A DNA stretch of 64,000 nt from CBDDHT01 sp965228615 (lineage in GTDB: Bacteria; Pseudomonadota; Alphaproteobacteria; Rhizobiales; Methyloligellaceae): assembly GCA_965228615.1 (NCBI GenBank), contig CBDDHT010000004.1, forward strand, positions 496,001 through 560,000, given 5' to 3'. The notes below the pieces were generated by a model. The model was not told where the DNA came from, did not search any database, and was given only the letters and a program-made list of their open reading frames with translations. The translations under genes were made by a program, and so were the position numbers. Below are positions 42,689 to 52,473 of this stretch, in pieces (position 1 is the stretch's first letter; each line of letters begins with the position of its first letter).

Positions 42689-43576
42689 CTAGTCGGCGAT
42701 GACCGAACCCGACGGCTTTAGCGGGATCTCCATCAGATCTTCGCCGATAATGATTGTGCCCTCGTAGACCGACGACATCTCCGCAATCATTGCCTCTTTG
42801 ATACCGGCGCCATCGAGATGAGGCAGCAGATGGGTCAGAACCAAAGTCCGTGCACCGGCTTGCTGCGCTGTCTCGGCAACATCCAGATGGCAACCAGAAG
42901 ACATGCGGTATTCCTCGGACCCACCGCTTCCGCAGAGAAAATGGTTCATGTGAACGAGCACATCGGATCCTTCGGCAAACTGTATGAAGGGCTGGAAGAC
43001 ACCGCCATTATCTCCGGAATAGACAAGCGAGCCTTCACTGGTCTCGATCCGGTAGGCCAGGCATTCAAGCTGCGGCTGAAAGTGGCGCGCAGGGCCAACC
43101 TTGATGCGCCAGCCCTTCCCTTCAACCACATCGCCGGGTGCGACTTCTCGCAACACCGGAGCCGGTTTCAATCTTGGAAGCTGTCCGCCGCGCGCGGCAT
43201 AAACCGATAGACTGGCAGGATGCTTCGTTCGCGCTTCAAGGTCGTAGGCGAAGGCTCCCGTCTCACCAAAGAACCGGTCCGTAATTTCTGCCAAGGGCTC
43301 GGGGCCGTAAACGTTGAGTTCGCCGATCTTGCCCGCCCCCTGATCCCAACGCGTCAGCAATAGCCGCGGATACTCCAACACATGGTCGTAGTGATAATGC
43401 GTGAGGAAGAAGTGCGTGACATCGGTCGCCTTGTAGCCCGCCTCAAGCAGCCGTTGATGCGCGCCCGGCCCATGATCCATCACAATGACATCCTGTCCGA
43501 TCTCGATAACGTAGCCGGAACTCTGGCGTCTGAGGGAAGGTGCTGGAGTCCCTGTCCCAAGCAGCGTAATCTTCAT
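42689..43576 (-). CDS. metallo-beta-lactamase-fold hydrolase (RNase Z-like class)
   Basis: A 295-residue hydrolase whose metal-binding HxHxDH motif is intact in FLTHYHYDHVLEYPR, with further ligands in SGCHLDVAETA and VLTHLLPH. It begins MKITLLGTGTPAPSLRRQSS, typical of the RNase Z/arylsulfatase-like and phosphodiesterase-like branch. In this operon setting a metabolic lactone, ester or phosphodiester substrate is more likely than tRNA. The ATG at 43576 follows CGGAG; the longer upstream frame is unsupported. It lies 34 bases ahead of the dehydrogenase gene. Confidence 0.78.
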   Translation of the reverse strand: MKITLLGTGTPAPSLRRQSSGYVIEIGQDVIVMDHGPGAHQRLLEAGYKATDVTHFFLTHYHYDHVLEYPRLLLTRWDQGAGKIGELNVYGPEPLAEITDRFFGETGAFAYDLEARTKHPASLSVYAARGGQLPRLKPAPVLREVAPGDVVEGKGWRIKVGPARHFQPQLECLAYRIETSEGSLVYSGDNGGVFQPFIQFAEGSDVLVHMNHFLCGSGGSEEYRMSSGCHLDVAETAQQAGARTLVLTHLLPHLDGAGIKEAMIAEMSSVYEGTIIIGEDLMEIPLKPSGSVIAD

Positions 43577-43734
43577 TCGGAAACTCCGTTCTTGATGGAT
43601 TGTCTGCAAAACCGGTACCGCTATGAAATCACGTGAAAATCTGTCAACTAAGCGACTGACAGCCCTCACGTCCGGACGACATTGATACACCATCAATCAA
43701 GTGAACAGAGTCGATAGTTGAGGAGAATTTGTGC
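43577..43734. promoter_or_regulatory. divergent promoter region of the hydrolase and tctCBA operons
   Basis: A 158-base spacer between divergent catabolic genes, AT-richer than the genes. AGGAG at 43721-43725 serves tctC. No operator could be assigned; no regulator gene is adjacent. Confidence 0.4.
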
Positions 43735-44673
43735 ATGAGACTTCTCGTCCCCGTCTTAACGGCATTGGCGCTCTTGACGAGCCCCGTCCAAGCCGACTGG
43801 AAACCGTCGGGACCCATTAAATTCTGGATCGGTTTCGGTGCCGGTGGCGGCACCGACACACAGGCCCGGTCGCTTGCCAAAGAACTTGAAGCAAAGTTCG
43901 GATGGCGCATTATCCCCGAGAACAAGGCCGGTGGCGGCGGGGCTGTCATGGCTGCCGCCCTCAAGAAAGCACCGGCCGACGGACAGACCGTTGGTTTGGC
44001 GATCAATACGACCTTCGATTTCGCCACCCTGAAAAACGACAATCTGTCGCTAGACGACTTCACCTACATTACGACAACCGCCGGCTCTCAGATGGCCGTT
44101 CTCGCGCGCACGGACACAGGCTGGAAGAGCCTTGACGACATGGTCAAGGCCGCCAAATCAGGCACCAAAATCGTCTGGTCCAACTGGGGTGCACAGGTGC
44201 AGGCCGGCGCCGAGATCGTCGCCAGGCATTACGGCATCAAGGTCAACCATCTTCGCGGCAAAGGCGGCAAATCGGGTGTGAACTTTTTGGTGGCCAAGGA
44301 TGCCAATGTCGCATGGGGCGGCGGCGTTCAGCGTGGTCTCGTTGCTGCGGGCGAACTCGTGATCCTGGCGTCGGCAGAAGACAAGCCGTTAGTCCAGGCA
44401 CCCAAAGGCAAGACGCTGAAAGACCTCGGCATCCCCTATTCGTTCGGTTTTCAGTTCCTGCTGGCCGGCCCGAAAGGCATGCCGACCGAAGCGCGGGATG
44501 CCATCGCAAAGGCGATTGCCGATGTTCTCTCGGACCCGAATTCCGAGACCGCTAAGTTCATCTCGAAGCAGTATCCTCCCGGACCTGTTCTCGTTTCGGG
44601 TGATGCCCTGGCGGAACAGCTCAAGATGACGTTGGAAGCCAACAAACGGATGCTGAAAGCCGTCGCCAACTGA
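43735..44673 (+). CDS. tctC: tripartite tricarboxylate transporter binding protein TctC
   Basis: Periplasmic solute-binding protein of the TctC/Bug family, about 312 residues. It has a signal peptide (RLLVPVLTALALLTSPVQA) and the family pattern GPIKFWIGFGAGGGTDTQAR, ENKAGGGGAVMAAALKKAP and DLGIPYSFGFQFLLAGPKGM. The ATG at 43735 is correctly spaced from AGGAG. The ligand is expected to be a small carboxylate. It is coupled to tctB by a TGATG overlap. Confidence 0.86.
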   Translation: MRLLVPVLTALALLTSPVQADWKPSGPIKFWIGFGAGGGTDTQARSLAKELEAKFGWRIIPENKAGGGGAVMAAALKKAPADGQTVGLAINTTFDFATLKNDNLSLDDFTYITTTAGSQMAVLARTDTGWKSLDDMVKAAKSGTKIVWSNWGAQVQAGAEIVARHYGIKVNHLRGKGGKSGVNFLVAKDANVAWGGGVQRGLVAAGELVILASAEDKPLVQAPKGKTLKDLGIPYSFGFQFLLAGPKGMPTEARDAIAKAIADVLSDPNSETAKFISKQYPPGPVLVSGDALAEQLKMTLEANKRMLKAVAN

Positions 44674-45293
44674 TGGCAGCCGACCGCCAGCAACAGCGCA
44701 GGGCGCCGGACCCTTGGAATATAGGGTTTGGCGTCGTGACGCTGGCGGCGTCCCTTCTCGCGCTCTTCGTCTGGTTCCCGCTCGACATCAAAGGCGGCTT
44801 CATCCAGACCAATCTCACAGGCAACCTCGAGCCTGGCGACGCTTTCTTCCCCATACTTCTCGCGGCCGCCCTTGTTGCACTCAGCCTGTTGCAGATCGTG
44901 GCCGCTATCTTCAACCGGCAATCCTCAATTGGCGGGGAGACTGACGAGGCCGGTCAACTAAGTATCCGAAATCTCAAGTTTCTCGCTTGTTTTTCCGCAA
45001 TCCTAATCGCTGGTCTCACAATAATGTTCTGGTTCGGTCCACTGGTGACCGCAACGCTGGGTGCCATGGGCCTGATCGATCAAAGCTATCGGCAACTGGT
45101 CGATACAGTTCCCTACAAATATCTTGGTTATCTTGTGGGTGGTTTCGCCATGACGACTGCGCTCGTCTGGTGGACAGAAGGCCGGCTCCGCCCCCGCGCC
45201 GTCTACACGGTTGTCGCAGTGCTCGCGGCCTGTATCCTGATTTTCGATATCTTGCTGGACAATATCCTGCTGCCCCCAAACGCGGACATCTAA
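44673..45293 (+). CDS. tctB: tripartite tricarboxylate transporter small membrane subunit TctB
   Basis: A 206-residue membrane protein with four or five predicted helices and a loop beginning LDIKGGFIQTNLTGNLEPGD, in the style of TctB subunits. TctB proteins are poorly conserved, so the assignment leans on its position between tctC and tctA and its size. The start overlaps the tctC stop (TGATG). Confidence 0.8.
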   Translation: MAADRQQQRRAPDPWNIGFGVVTLAASLLALFVWFPLDIKGGFIQTNLTGNLEPGDAFFPILLAAALVALSLLQIVAAIFNRQSSIGGETDEAGQLSIRNLKFLACFSAILIAGLTIMFWFGPLVTATLGAMGLIDQSYRQLVDTVPYKYLGYLVGGFAMTTALVWWTEGRLRPRAVYTVVAVLAACILIFDILLDNILLPPNADI

Positions 45294-46895
45294 GTGGAAC
45301 TCGTTCTGGACTACATCGTGCGGGGTGTCATCGATGTCTTTCTGACAGCGGACGGCAAGCTCGATCTGGTTCCCGTCGCAATGGTGTTCTCAGGCCTGCT
45401 TCTCGGCATTTCGGTGGGTGCAACCCCAGGCCTTAACGGCCCCTTTGCAATGGCCCTGGCGTTGCCAGTCCTGATCTCCTTCTTTGGACACGCCAATGAA
45501 TCGCTTCTGCCCATTCTGGGCTTCCTGATCGGCCTGATGAAGGGCGCGACGGTCGGTGGCGCCGTTCCTGCTATCTTATTCAACACGCCCGGCACGCCCG
45601 ACGCCTTTCTAACGACACTCGACGGTTATCCCATGACCAAGAAGGGCCAAGGGGTCAAAGCGCTGAAAATTGCACACTTCAGCTCAGTGACCGGCGACAC
45701 TTTCAGCGACATCGTCTTGTTCGTCACCGCGCCGGTGCTGGCGATCCTGATCGAAAACGTTCTGGACCTGCCGGAGAAGTCCGCGCTTATCATCCTCTCG
45801 CTCTCCTTCATGGCCGCCGTTGCCGGAAAAGCGCCTCTTAAAGGGTTGATCGTCGGTGTGCTCGGAATGCTCCTGGCACTGATCGGCTCGACATTGTCCG
45901 GCGACGGGCCGCGAATGACGTTCGGACTGGTCGCTCTCGGCAACGGGCTGCCACTTACGTCGGCTGTCCTTGGCGTCCTCGTTATCGGCGAGGTCTTCAT
46001 CGGGATCGAACAGGCAACGCGTGGCGGGCTGGCACGGGCCGCGGCGACGAAAGCGGCACCGGAAACGGATACGCGCCTTTCCTGGCTCGACATTCGCAGA
46101 ATCCTGCCGACGATCGGACGGTCGGCCGCCATCGGCACCATGGTCGGTGCCCTGCCTGGCATCGGCACGACGCTTGCGGCGACGCTGGGTTATGATGCGG
46201 CCCGTCGCATTTCCAAACATCCGGAAAAATTCGGAACCGGAATTCCCGAGGGTGTGGCAGCGACCGAGGCTGCCAATTCTTCGGTCTCGGGCGCAAACCT
46301 CATTCCGGTCATGAGCCTTGGCATCCCTGGCAACTTCGCAGCCGTGTTTCTGATCCTGGCAGTCGAATCCGTCGGTGATTTCACCCTCGGCCCGCACCTG
46401 TTCCGCTTTACCGAGATCAAGGAAATCCCCGACTACGGAACGATCATCAACAAGGATCTCGTTGTCGCATTCGGGATCTTTACACTGATGGTGCTCGCAA
46501 ACCTGTTCAACTGGACGATTGGTGGCTGGTTCCTGCGGTCGCTTGGAATCCTTGCGCGAATTCCGAAGTCGATCATGCTTCCGGTCGTGCTGCTCATCAC
46601 GCTCACGGCTGTCTATGCCCAGGATGGCGGCTTCGTTGCCATATGGGTCGTGCTGATATTCGGAGCGCTCGGATATGTTCTGCGCAGGCTGGACGTCTCG
46701 ATCCTGCCTTTCGTTATCGGATTCATTCTGGCTCCGAGGCTCGAAGAGCTGATCCGTGGTGGATACTCGGCATCCGGCGGCGATCCGTACTTCCTTTTGA
46801 AATCGCCCATTGCGCTGACATTCCTGGCGTTATCAGTGGCCGTAATGATCTTCGCCGCGCGCGATGGCCGCAAAAATCCGAAAACCAGTCCCTAG
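45294..46895 (+). CDS. tctA: tripartite tricarboxylate transporter large membrane subunit TctA
   Basis: Main permease, 533 residues and about 11 or 12 helices, driving carboxylate uptake with ions. The two internal repeats have the motifs GISVGATPGLNGPFA (near residue 44) and GALPGIGTTLAATLGYD (near residue 282). Also seen are LFNTPGTPDAFLTTLDGYPM and MSLGIPGNFAAVFLILAV. It begins with GTG at 45294 directly after tctB. In the first motif Thr and Asn replace the more usual Ile and Thr residues, which may bear on ligand choice. Confidence 0.9.
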   Translation: MELVLDYIVRGVIDVFLTADGKLDLVPVAMVFSGLLLGISVGATPGLNGPFAMALALPVLISFFGHANESLLPILGFLIGLMKGATVGGAVPAILFNTPGTPDAFLTTLDGYPMTKKGQGVKALKIAHFSSVTGDTFSDIVLFVTAPVLAILIENVLDLPEKSALIILSLSFMAAVAGKAPLKGLIVGVLGMLLALIGSTLSGDGPRMTFGLVALGNGLPLTSAVLGVLVIGEVFIGIEQATRGGLARAAATKAAPETDTRLSWLDIRRILPTIGRSAAIGTMVGALPGIGTTLAATLGYDAARRISKHPEKFGTGIPEGVAATEAANSSVSGANLIPVMSLGIPGNFAAVFLILAVESVGDFTLGPHLFRFTEIKEIPDYGTIINKDLVVAFGIFTLMVLANLFNWTIGGWFLRSLGILARIPKSIMLPVVLLITLTAVYAQDGGFVAIWVVLIFGALGYVLRRLDVSILPFVIGFILAPRLEELIRGGYSASGGDPYFLLKSPIALTFLALSVAVMIFAARDGRKNPKTSP

Positions 46896-47070
46896 GATTT
46901 CTCTGCACTATCTTGCAGGAAATTCCGATTGATGCCCCATAGCATAATATTTTCCGTTGTTTGTGCGCAGAATTATCGATTTTTCAGTTCATGAAACTCC
47001 CTCCAAGATTAGTTGGAGAACGCAGCTTGCCTTGCATCTCCAGAGATTGCGGTGGGCGGGAGAATTCACA

Positions 47071-48258
47071 ATGGAACTGGAAAACGTCGCAGCGACCGAA
47101 GGTCTGTCCGACATGGTCGCAGGTCAGATCAACAATGATGATCGTCCATTCCGCTTTTATGACAATCGCCAAAAATATCTGGCCTTCGTGAATACCTGCA
47201 ACGAGAAGTGGAAGGTCGCCGAAAGGGCCGCCCAGGAACTGGCCTATGTCAAACCGCAACCGCCTTGCGTCCGACTTTTCGATGCCGGCATGGGTGATGG
47301 TACGGTTCTCTCTCATGTGATGCGCGCCATGCATCGGCGTTTCCCGACAATACCGTTTCTCGTGGTTGGCAAGGAAATCAGTCTGGAAGACGTGCGTCTG
47401 ACGCTCGAAAAACTCCCGGATCGATTTGTCGAGCATCCCGCCAGCGTCATCGTCATCACCAATCTCTACTATGCCGAAGCGCCCTGGCTCATGCCGAGCG
47501 ATGTCCGCAAAGCCGCGGCATTGAACTGGCAGGACGTGAAGCTCGATGGCACATCCGCTCATGAATTCGGCGAACAGCTGAAAGGCCTGGAGTCGCAACT
47601 GGTCGATGGCTGGCAAGTGTCAGCAAGCCCGACGACAGGTAATCCACACTATGTACGCCCGTCGGTACTGGTGCTGTATCGACGCGATCACGAATTCCTT
47701 CTCGATGGGGTCGTTCCAAAGCCCGGCCATACCGATGGGAACTATGACCTCGTCATTGCCTCACAGCCCTGGCGCTCACGGATGTCGGCAGACTTTCGTG
47801 TCTCGAAGGTTCTTGCACCCTTGACCCGCGCGCTGAGACCGCATGGCCGCGCGCTTATCGTCCAATCCTGTGGTCAGGATCCAGGGCTCGACCTGATCAG
47901 GCGGCTATGGCCGGACGAAGAACCGTTTTCAGTCGATCGTCATGAATTGACGGCCACGCTGAGGAAGGAGCTTGGCCGCGACGCTCGGAATTATCATTTC
48001 AAGCCTTTCAGAGGCGCAAAGGGCCTGCTCCGCTACGAAATGCACACATTGCCGAGCGAGATCGGCAGCAATATTGGAACCTCGACGCTGTTTGCCGCCT
48101 GGAATGCAGCCATCTATGTGGCGCAGATCGAAGATGAACGTCTCGAGCCGGTTCTGGCATCCTCTGCATATCTTGAGGCGACCGCCGAAATCCTCAAGGC
48201 GAATGACGGTCTTTGGTTCAACGATGAGATCATTGTCGTTTCCAGGCAGGGAAGCTGA
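47071..48258 (+). CDS. SAM-dependent methyltransferase-like protein
   Basis: A protein of about 395 residues with a Rossmann-type start (RLFDAGMGDGTVLSHVMRAM, near residue 65), which fits the SAM motif I. A further part reads YDLVIASQPWRS and ALRPHGRALIVQSCGQDP, like methyltransferase motifs IV to VI. No membrane or signal segments. The ATG at 47071 follows GGGAG; an upstream start at 46957 would add 38 residues of poor composition. Target unknown. It stands alone, convergent with the LysR gene at 48304. Confidence 0.68.
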   Translation: MELENVAATEGLSDMVAGQINNDDRPFRFYDNRQKYLAFVNTCNEKWKVAERAAQELAYVKPQPPCVRLFDAGMGDGTVLSHVMRAMHRRFPTIPFLVVGKEISLEDVRLTLEKLPDRFVEHPASVIVITNLYYAEAPWLMPSDVRKAAALNWQDVKLDGTSAHEFGEQLKGLESQLVDGWQVSASPTTGNPHYVRPSVLVLYRRDHEFLLDGVVPKPGHTDGNYDLVIASQPWRSRMSADFRVSKVLAPLTRALRPHGRALIVQSCGQDPGLDLIRRLWPDEEPFSVDRHELTATLRKELGRDARNYHFKPFRGAKGLLRYEMHTLPSEIGSNIGTSTLFAAWNAAIYVAQIEDERLEPVLASSAYLEATAEILKANDGLWFNDEIIVVSRQGS

Positions 48259-48303
48259 ACCGCACGGATCCATTTGTGGCGATCCGGTAAGACCAGACCG
48301 GGT

Positions 48304-49233
48304 TCAATCCCGGACATAAAAGACCTTTGCTAAATCGTCCTCCTTCAGGATGCGTTTGCAGAAATCGCCAAATGCCTGAACCAATCCGGTCACGCGAACC
48401 TGATTGTGAAAAGCCAGGCCGTAATGCGGTGTTGCGACCTTGTCGGCAATCGGGCGACAAACAAGCGGGCTGCCGTCATAGGCATGCGCGGTGACAGGCC
48501 GCATAATCAGGATTGCGAAATAGTCGCCCGTCCCCACCAGACTTCGCACCATTTCGTAGGAACGGGTTCTGTAGCCGATATTGGGCTGCAGGCCATGCGA
48601 ATAGAACAGTCCGTGGAAGAAGTCCTCGGTAACCGGCAAGTCAAGTGTGACCATTTCCTTTTCAACCAATTCGCGTAGGCGGATCGACGGTTTTTTGGCC
48701 AGTGCATCACTCTCCGCCAGGAGCACATAAGGGCGAACCTGAATGAGCGGATCGAAATGCATATGACCGCTCACATGCATGTCATATGTTAGTGCTACAT
48801 CAATGCTTCCATCCCGCAGAAGGTCGGCTGTTTCAGCAAGGTCGGCCTCCTGTATCTTCAGGTTCACAGACGGGTGCGCTTCCCGCATTCCATTGTAGAC
48901 GAGGGGCATTATGAACGGAGCCGTCGGGCGAAAGCAGCCCACCGATAACTCGCCGCTCAGCTGGGTTCCAAGGCCGCGAGCACTGTCTTCGAAGAGCTGG
49001 GCACCCTCCAATAGATGTCGGGAGTCTGCGATAAAGCGACGACCCGCAGACGTCAGTGTCACTTTCCGTGCCGGGCGCCGTGTGAACAATGACAAGGCAA
49101 ACTCTTGTTCTAATTCACGAATCGCGGCGCTGATTGCCGGCTGTGAGATACCAAGCAACTGGGATGCACTCGTAATACTGCCGCAGTCAGCAACGGCGAC
49201 GGCGTATCGAAGCTGGCGAAGAGAATACGACAT
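48304..49233 (-). CDS. LysR-family regulator of the second ugp/mal-type operon
   Basis: A 309-residue LysR protein. The helix-turn-helix is LRQLRYAVAVADCGSITSAS with GISQPAISAAIRELEQEF, and an effector domain follows. It is divergent from the ABC importer operon at 49359, the classic arrangement in which the regulator controls its neighbour and itself through the shared spacer. The inducer is probably the transported compound or its breakdown product. Confidence 0.85.
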   Translation of the reverse strand: MSYSLRQLRYAVAVADCGSITSASQLLGISQPAISAAIRELEQEFALSLFTRRPARKVTLTSAGRRFIADSRHLLEGAQLFEDSARGLGTQLSGELSVGCFRPTAPFIMPLVYNGMREAHPSVNLKIQEADLAETADLLRDGSIDVALTYDMHVSGHMHFDPLIQVRPYVLLAESDALAKKPSIRLRELVEKEMVTLDLPVTEDFFHGLFYSHGLQPNIGYRTRSYEMVRSLVGTGDYFAILIMRPVTAHAYDGSPLVCRPIADKVATPHYGLAFHNQVRVTGLVQAFGDFCKRILKEDDLAKVFYVRD

Positions 49234-49358
49234 CCCGTTTCAAGCCTCACTACATAAGAAAATCCGTCGGCAATGCACATAATTATCTATTTTTTTGTTG
49301 GTTTCAACGGACCCTACAGTAGAACCGGGAGATGCGGTGGGTCCCTGGGGAGCAGTTC
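49234..49358. promoter_or_regulatory. divergent LysR/importer control region
   Basis: A 125-base spacer with an AT-rich centre (CATAATTATCTATTTTTTTG near 49278). ATAATTAT provides a T-N-A type dyad such as LysR proteins use, but no extended palindrome is clear. GGGGAG at 49347-49352 serves the GTG start of the ATPase gene. Confidence 0.4.
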
Positions 49359-50516
49359 GTGCCTGGTTTGACAGTTAAAAACATCCACAAGTCCTTTGAT
49401 GCCGTCGAAGTATTGAAGGATGTTTCGCTGGAGATTCAGGATGGGGAATTCCTGACACTGCTCGGGCCGTCGGGCTGTGGGAAAACGACTTTGCTACGGA
49501 TCATAGCCGGACTGGAACAGCACGATTCCGGCACGGTCGAAATCGACGGCAAGCCGGTCGACAGGCTCCGGCCGAGCCAGCGTGATCTAGCGATGGTTTT
49601 TCAGTCTTATGCACTCTATCCGCACCTGACAGTCGCGCAAAATATGTTGACACCGCTCGTTCTGAGAGATCTGAGTTTCTGGGAGCGGTTTCCAATTCTA
49701 GGCCACTTTTTGCCGGGGCGACGTGCGAAACTGAACGCGCTGCTGGACATCGTGCGCGAGACAGCCGAAACACTCAAAATCGAGCATTTGCTCGATCGCA
49801 AACCCGGTCAATTGTCTGGAGGCCAGCGTCAGCGCGCGGCATTGGGCCGAGCGATGGTTCGCAAACCTGTCGCCTTTCTTATGGACGAGCCATTGTCCAA
49901 TCTCGACGCCGGACTTCGGGTCCATATGCGCGCCGAGCTGGCAGAACTGCACCGAAGCCTTGCGACGACCTTCATCTACGTGACCCACGACCAGACAGAA
50001 GCCCTGACCATGTCGGACCGAATGGCCGTCATGATGGGAGGCGACATTCTTCAGATCGGTGCACCAAACGACGTTTATCAAGACCCACAGGATCTGCGCG
50101 TCGCCGAATTTGTTGGCAGCCCGAAGATCAATGTGATTCCGGCCGAAAGCGACGGCGGCGGCCGGATCTCTTGTCTTGGCGTATCCTTGGAACGCACGCT
50201 CAAGACACCGGCGGCAACAGCACTCACAATCGGGATTCGGGCGGAGCATCTGGCTTTGCAACCTAAAGGCACAGATGGCTGCATTTCAGGAACGCTTGTC
50301 CACACAGAGAACCTCGGCTCCGATGTCTACCTTCACGTCACCGTAGACGATGGATCGCAGAGGATCATCGTTCGCACCAACCCGCCCGAAGCAATGGACG
50401 TCGCAATCGGTGACGATCTCGTGGTCGGTCTGCAACACGATAAGATCCTGGCCTTCGGCGGCGACGGCAATCGGCTTGCGCTCAACGACAGCCAGGTAAC
50501 GGAACAGGTGGCGTGA
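49359..50516 (+). CDS. CUT1-family ABC ATPase (MalK/UgpC-like) with insertion
   Basis: ATP-binding subunit, about 385 residues. It has Walker A GPSGCGKTT (36-44), signature LSGGQRQRAALGRAM, Walker B FLMDEPLSNLDAGLR, and a C-terminal TOBE domain. Between the Q-loop region and the signature, the helical domain has about 20 extra residues (SFWERFPILGHFLPGRRAKL) compared with the copy at 23362. The GTG at 49359 with GGGGAG upstream fits the family N-terminus (MPGLTVKNIHKSF) better than the ATG at 49332. The insertion sits on the face near the permeases, which also carry extra loops. Confidence 0.85.
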   Translation: MPGLTVKNIHKSFDAVEVLKDVSLEIQDGEFLTLLGPSGCGKTTLLRIIAGLEQHDSGTVEIDGKPVDRLRPSQRDLAMVFQSYALYPHLTVAQNMLTPLVLRDLSFWERFPILGHFLPGRRAKLNALLDIVRETAETLKIEHLLDRKPGQLSGGQRQRAALGRAMVRKPVAFLMDEPLSNLDAGLRVHMRAELAELHRSLATTFIYVTHDQTEALTMSDRMAVMMGGDILQIGAPNDVYQDPQDLRVAEFVGSPKINVIPAESDGGGRISCLGVSLERTLKTPAATALTIGIRAEHLALQPKGTDGCISGTLVHTENLGSDVYLHVTVDDGSQRIIVRTNPPEAMDVAIGDDLVVGLQHDKILAFGGDGNRLALNDSQVTEQVA

Positions 50517-51469
50517 TGGTGCGGTCACGCGCACATATCTGGTTCGTTGCACCGGCGATCATTCTGATGATTGTCGTGTTGATCGCACCCATCTTCGTCG
50601 CAGCGACGCTGTCTTTCACCGACTACAGCCTGGGAAATCCAAGCTTCAACTGGGTCGGCTGGGAAAACTACGAAGCGATGACGAAATTCTCCAGCTACAA
50701 GAAGATGTTCACGGCTTCGCTGACCTATGTGCTCATCGTTGTACCTGTGTCGGTCGTCCTCGGGCTCGGATCGGCCCTTCTGATCAACTCTCTGAGATTC
50801 GGCGGGGAGATCTACAAGACGGTCTTTTTCCTCCCCGTTATGGCGACCTTGCTCGCCATGGCGATCGTGTGGGAATTCACGCTCGATCCAATTGTCGGTG
50901 TGGTCAACGCTACGCTGAGGAGCGGTTGCGATATTGGATGGCTGCATGCGCTTCTGACGAGCTCCTGGCTCGGCGTCGACCCGGCGCAAACATGGTATGG
51001 ACATGGCTGCATCGAGGACTTCCCACTCTGGATCGGGGACAAGAATTATGCCCTCGGATCGATCGCGTTCATCGGCATCTGGCAGGCTTTCGGTTTCAAT
51101 ATGGTGCTGTATCTCGCCGGGCTGACCAGTGTACCTCGCGAGCTCTATCAAGCTGCAGAGATGGATGGTGCAAATAGCGCCTGGGAGCGATTTAAACTCG
51201 TGACCTGGCCTATGCTTGGTCCAACCCATGTCTTTGTCGTCACCATTACATCGATCCGGTCGTTCCAGGTCTTCGACACCGTGGAGGCCCTCACCCGCGG
51301 CGGACCCAGCAAATCGACTTACATGATGGTCTACGCGATGTTCGAAAAGGGGATCCAGCAGAACCTGCTTGGCATCGGCTCCGCCATCACCGTTGTCTTC
51401 CTCGCCTTCGTTCTCGCGCTCACCATGACCCAGGTCTATTTCGTCAATCGCAGGGTGCACTACTCATGA
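50516..51469 (+). CDS. CUT1-family ABC permease (MalF/UgpA-like)
   Basis: A permease of about 317 residues with six main membrane segments and the EAA loop ELYQAAEMDGANSAWERFKL. Compared with the UgpA at 26000, it has a longer region after the third helix (about residues 125-170, RSGCDIGW to YGHGCIEDFPLWIGD) containing two cysteines. This segment lies on the periplasmic side by topology. The ATG at 50516 overlaps the ATPase stop; a GTG at 50513 is also possible. The next gene overlaps by ATGA. Confidence 0.83.
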   Translation: MVRSRAHIWFVAPAIILMIVVLIAPIFVAATLSFTDYSLGNPSFNWVGWENYEAMTKFSSYKKMFTASLTYVLIVVPVSVVLGLGSALLINSLRFGGEIYKTVFFLPVMATLLAMAIVWEFTLDPIVGVVNATLRSGCDIGWLHALLTSSWLGVDPAQTWYGHGCIEDFPLWIGDKNYALGSIAFIGIWQAFGFNMVLYLAGLTSVPRELYQAAEMDGANSAWERFKLVTWPMLGPTHVFVVTITSIRSFQVFDTVEALTRGGPSKSTYMMVYAMFEKGIQQNLLGIGSAITVVFLAFVLALTMTQVYFVNRRVHYS

Positions 51470-52362
51470 CCGCGCGACAGACATGGTTCGGAGAATTCTT
51501 CAGGCACGCCGTACTCCTACTCGGCGCAATCGTTGTCATTCTGCCATTCTATTTGATGCTCTCCTTCTCGCTGAAATCTCCAGCGGAAATTCAAAGCATT
51601 TCGGGCGGGTTCTTCGGCTCGCAAGAGTTGATGACTGATCGCAGATGCATCAAGGAAGGAAATGCGCGCGAAAAATGCCTGATGCGGCCTATCGTCTACA
51701 ACTATAGAGCGGCATTCACCGAGGCGCCGCTGCTTCGCTATCTGTTGAATGGCGTCATAGTGACGGTGTCGATTTTTCTGATCCAGGTCATCATCGCCCT
51801 ACCCTGCGCCTATGCTCTTGCAAAACTTAGGTTTTGGGGGCGAGACGTCGTTTTCGGACTGGTGATTTTCTGCCTTCTCATCCCCGTTCACGCCATCGCG
51901 CTGCCGCTCTACATCATGCTGGCCAAGGCCGGGTTGACCAATACCTATGCCGCGCTGGTGATCCCTTGGACCATATCGGTCTTCGGCATCTTTCTGATGC
52001 GGCAGTTCTTCAAGACCGTGCCCGATGACCTGATCGATGCGGCTCGGATGGACGGGATGAGCGAGTTCGGCATTGTCTGGAAAGTCATGCTGCCGACCGC
52101 CATACCGGCTCTTCTCGCATTCGGTATCTTCTCGATCGTTGCTCACTGGAACGACTATTACTGGCCCCGCGTGGTGATCACCGGTGACCGAGATCTCATG
52201 ACACCACCGCTCGGGTTGCGGATGTTCAAGTCGGATCTCGATGGCAACGAGTACGGGCCCATGATGGCTGCGACGACGGTGATCGTCGCGCCCTTGGTCG
52301 TCGCTTTTCTCCTGGCACAGCGCCGCTTCATCGAAGGGATCACGATGACGGGCATGAAGTAG
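51466..52362 (+). CDS. CUT1-family ABC permease (MalG/UgpE-like)
   Basis: A 298-residue permease with six membrane segments and the EAA loop DLIDAARMDGMSEFGIVWKV. After the first helix and SLKSPAEIQS, it has about 30 extra residues (GGFFGSQELMTDRRCIKEGN, then AREKCLMRP) with two cysteines before the usual NYRAAFTEAP. This too is periplasmic by topology. It is coupled to the previous permease by ATGA. Confidence 0.83.
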   Translation: MTARQTWFGEFFRHAVLLLGAIVVILPFYLMLSFSLKSPAEIQSISGGFFGSQELMTDRRCIKEGNAREKCLMRPIVYNYRAAFTEAPLLRYLLNGVIVTVSIFLIQVIIALPCAYALAKLRFWGRDVVFGLVIFCLLIPVHAIALPLYIMLAKAGLTNTYAALVIPWTISVFGIFLMRQFFKTVPDDLIDAARMDGMSEFGIVWKVMLPTAIPALLAFGIFSIVAHWNDYYWPRVVITGDRDLMTPPLGLRMFKSDLDGNEYGPMMAATTVIVAPLVVAFLLAQRRFIEGITMTGMK

Positions 52363-52473
52363 CCAAATGGTTTTTGAGTAATCCGGCAATTGGAGGAATG
52401 GCCGGCAAAACTACGGTCCGGGTCGAAAACCGGACCCCCTCGTAAAGAAGGAACTGATTATGGGAGTGAATCA

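Noticed and set aside
50525..51460. Minus-strand open frame of 311 codons
   Set aside because: Highly charged antisense of a membrane permease gene; no independent support.
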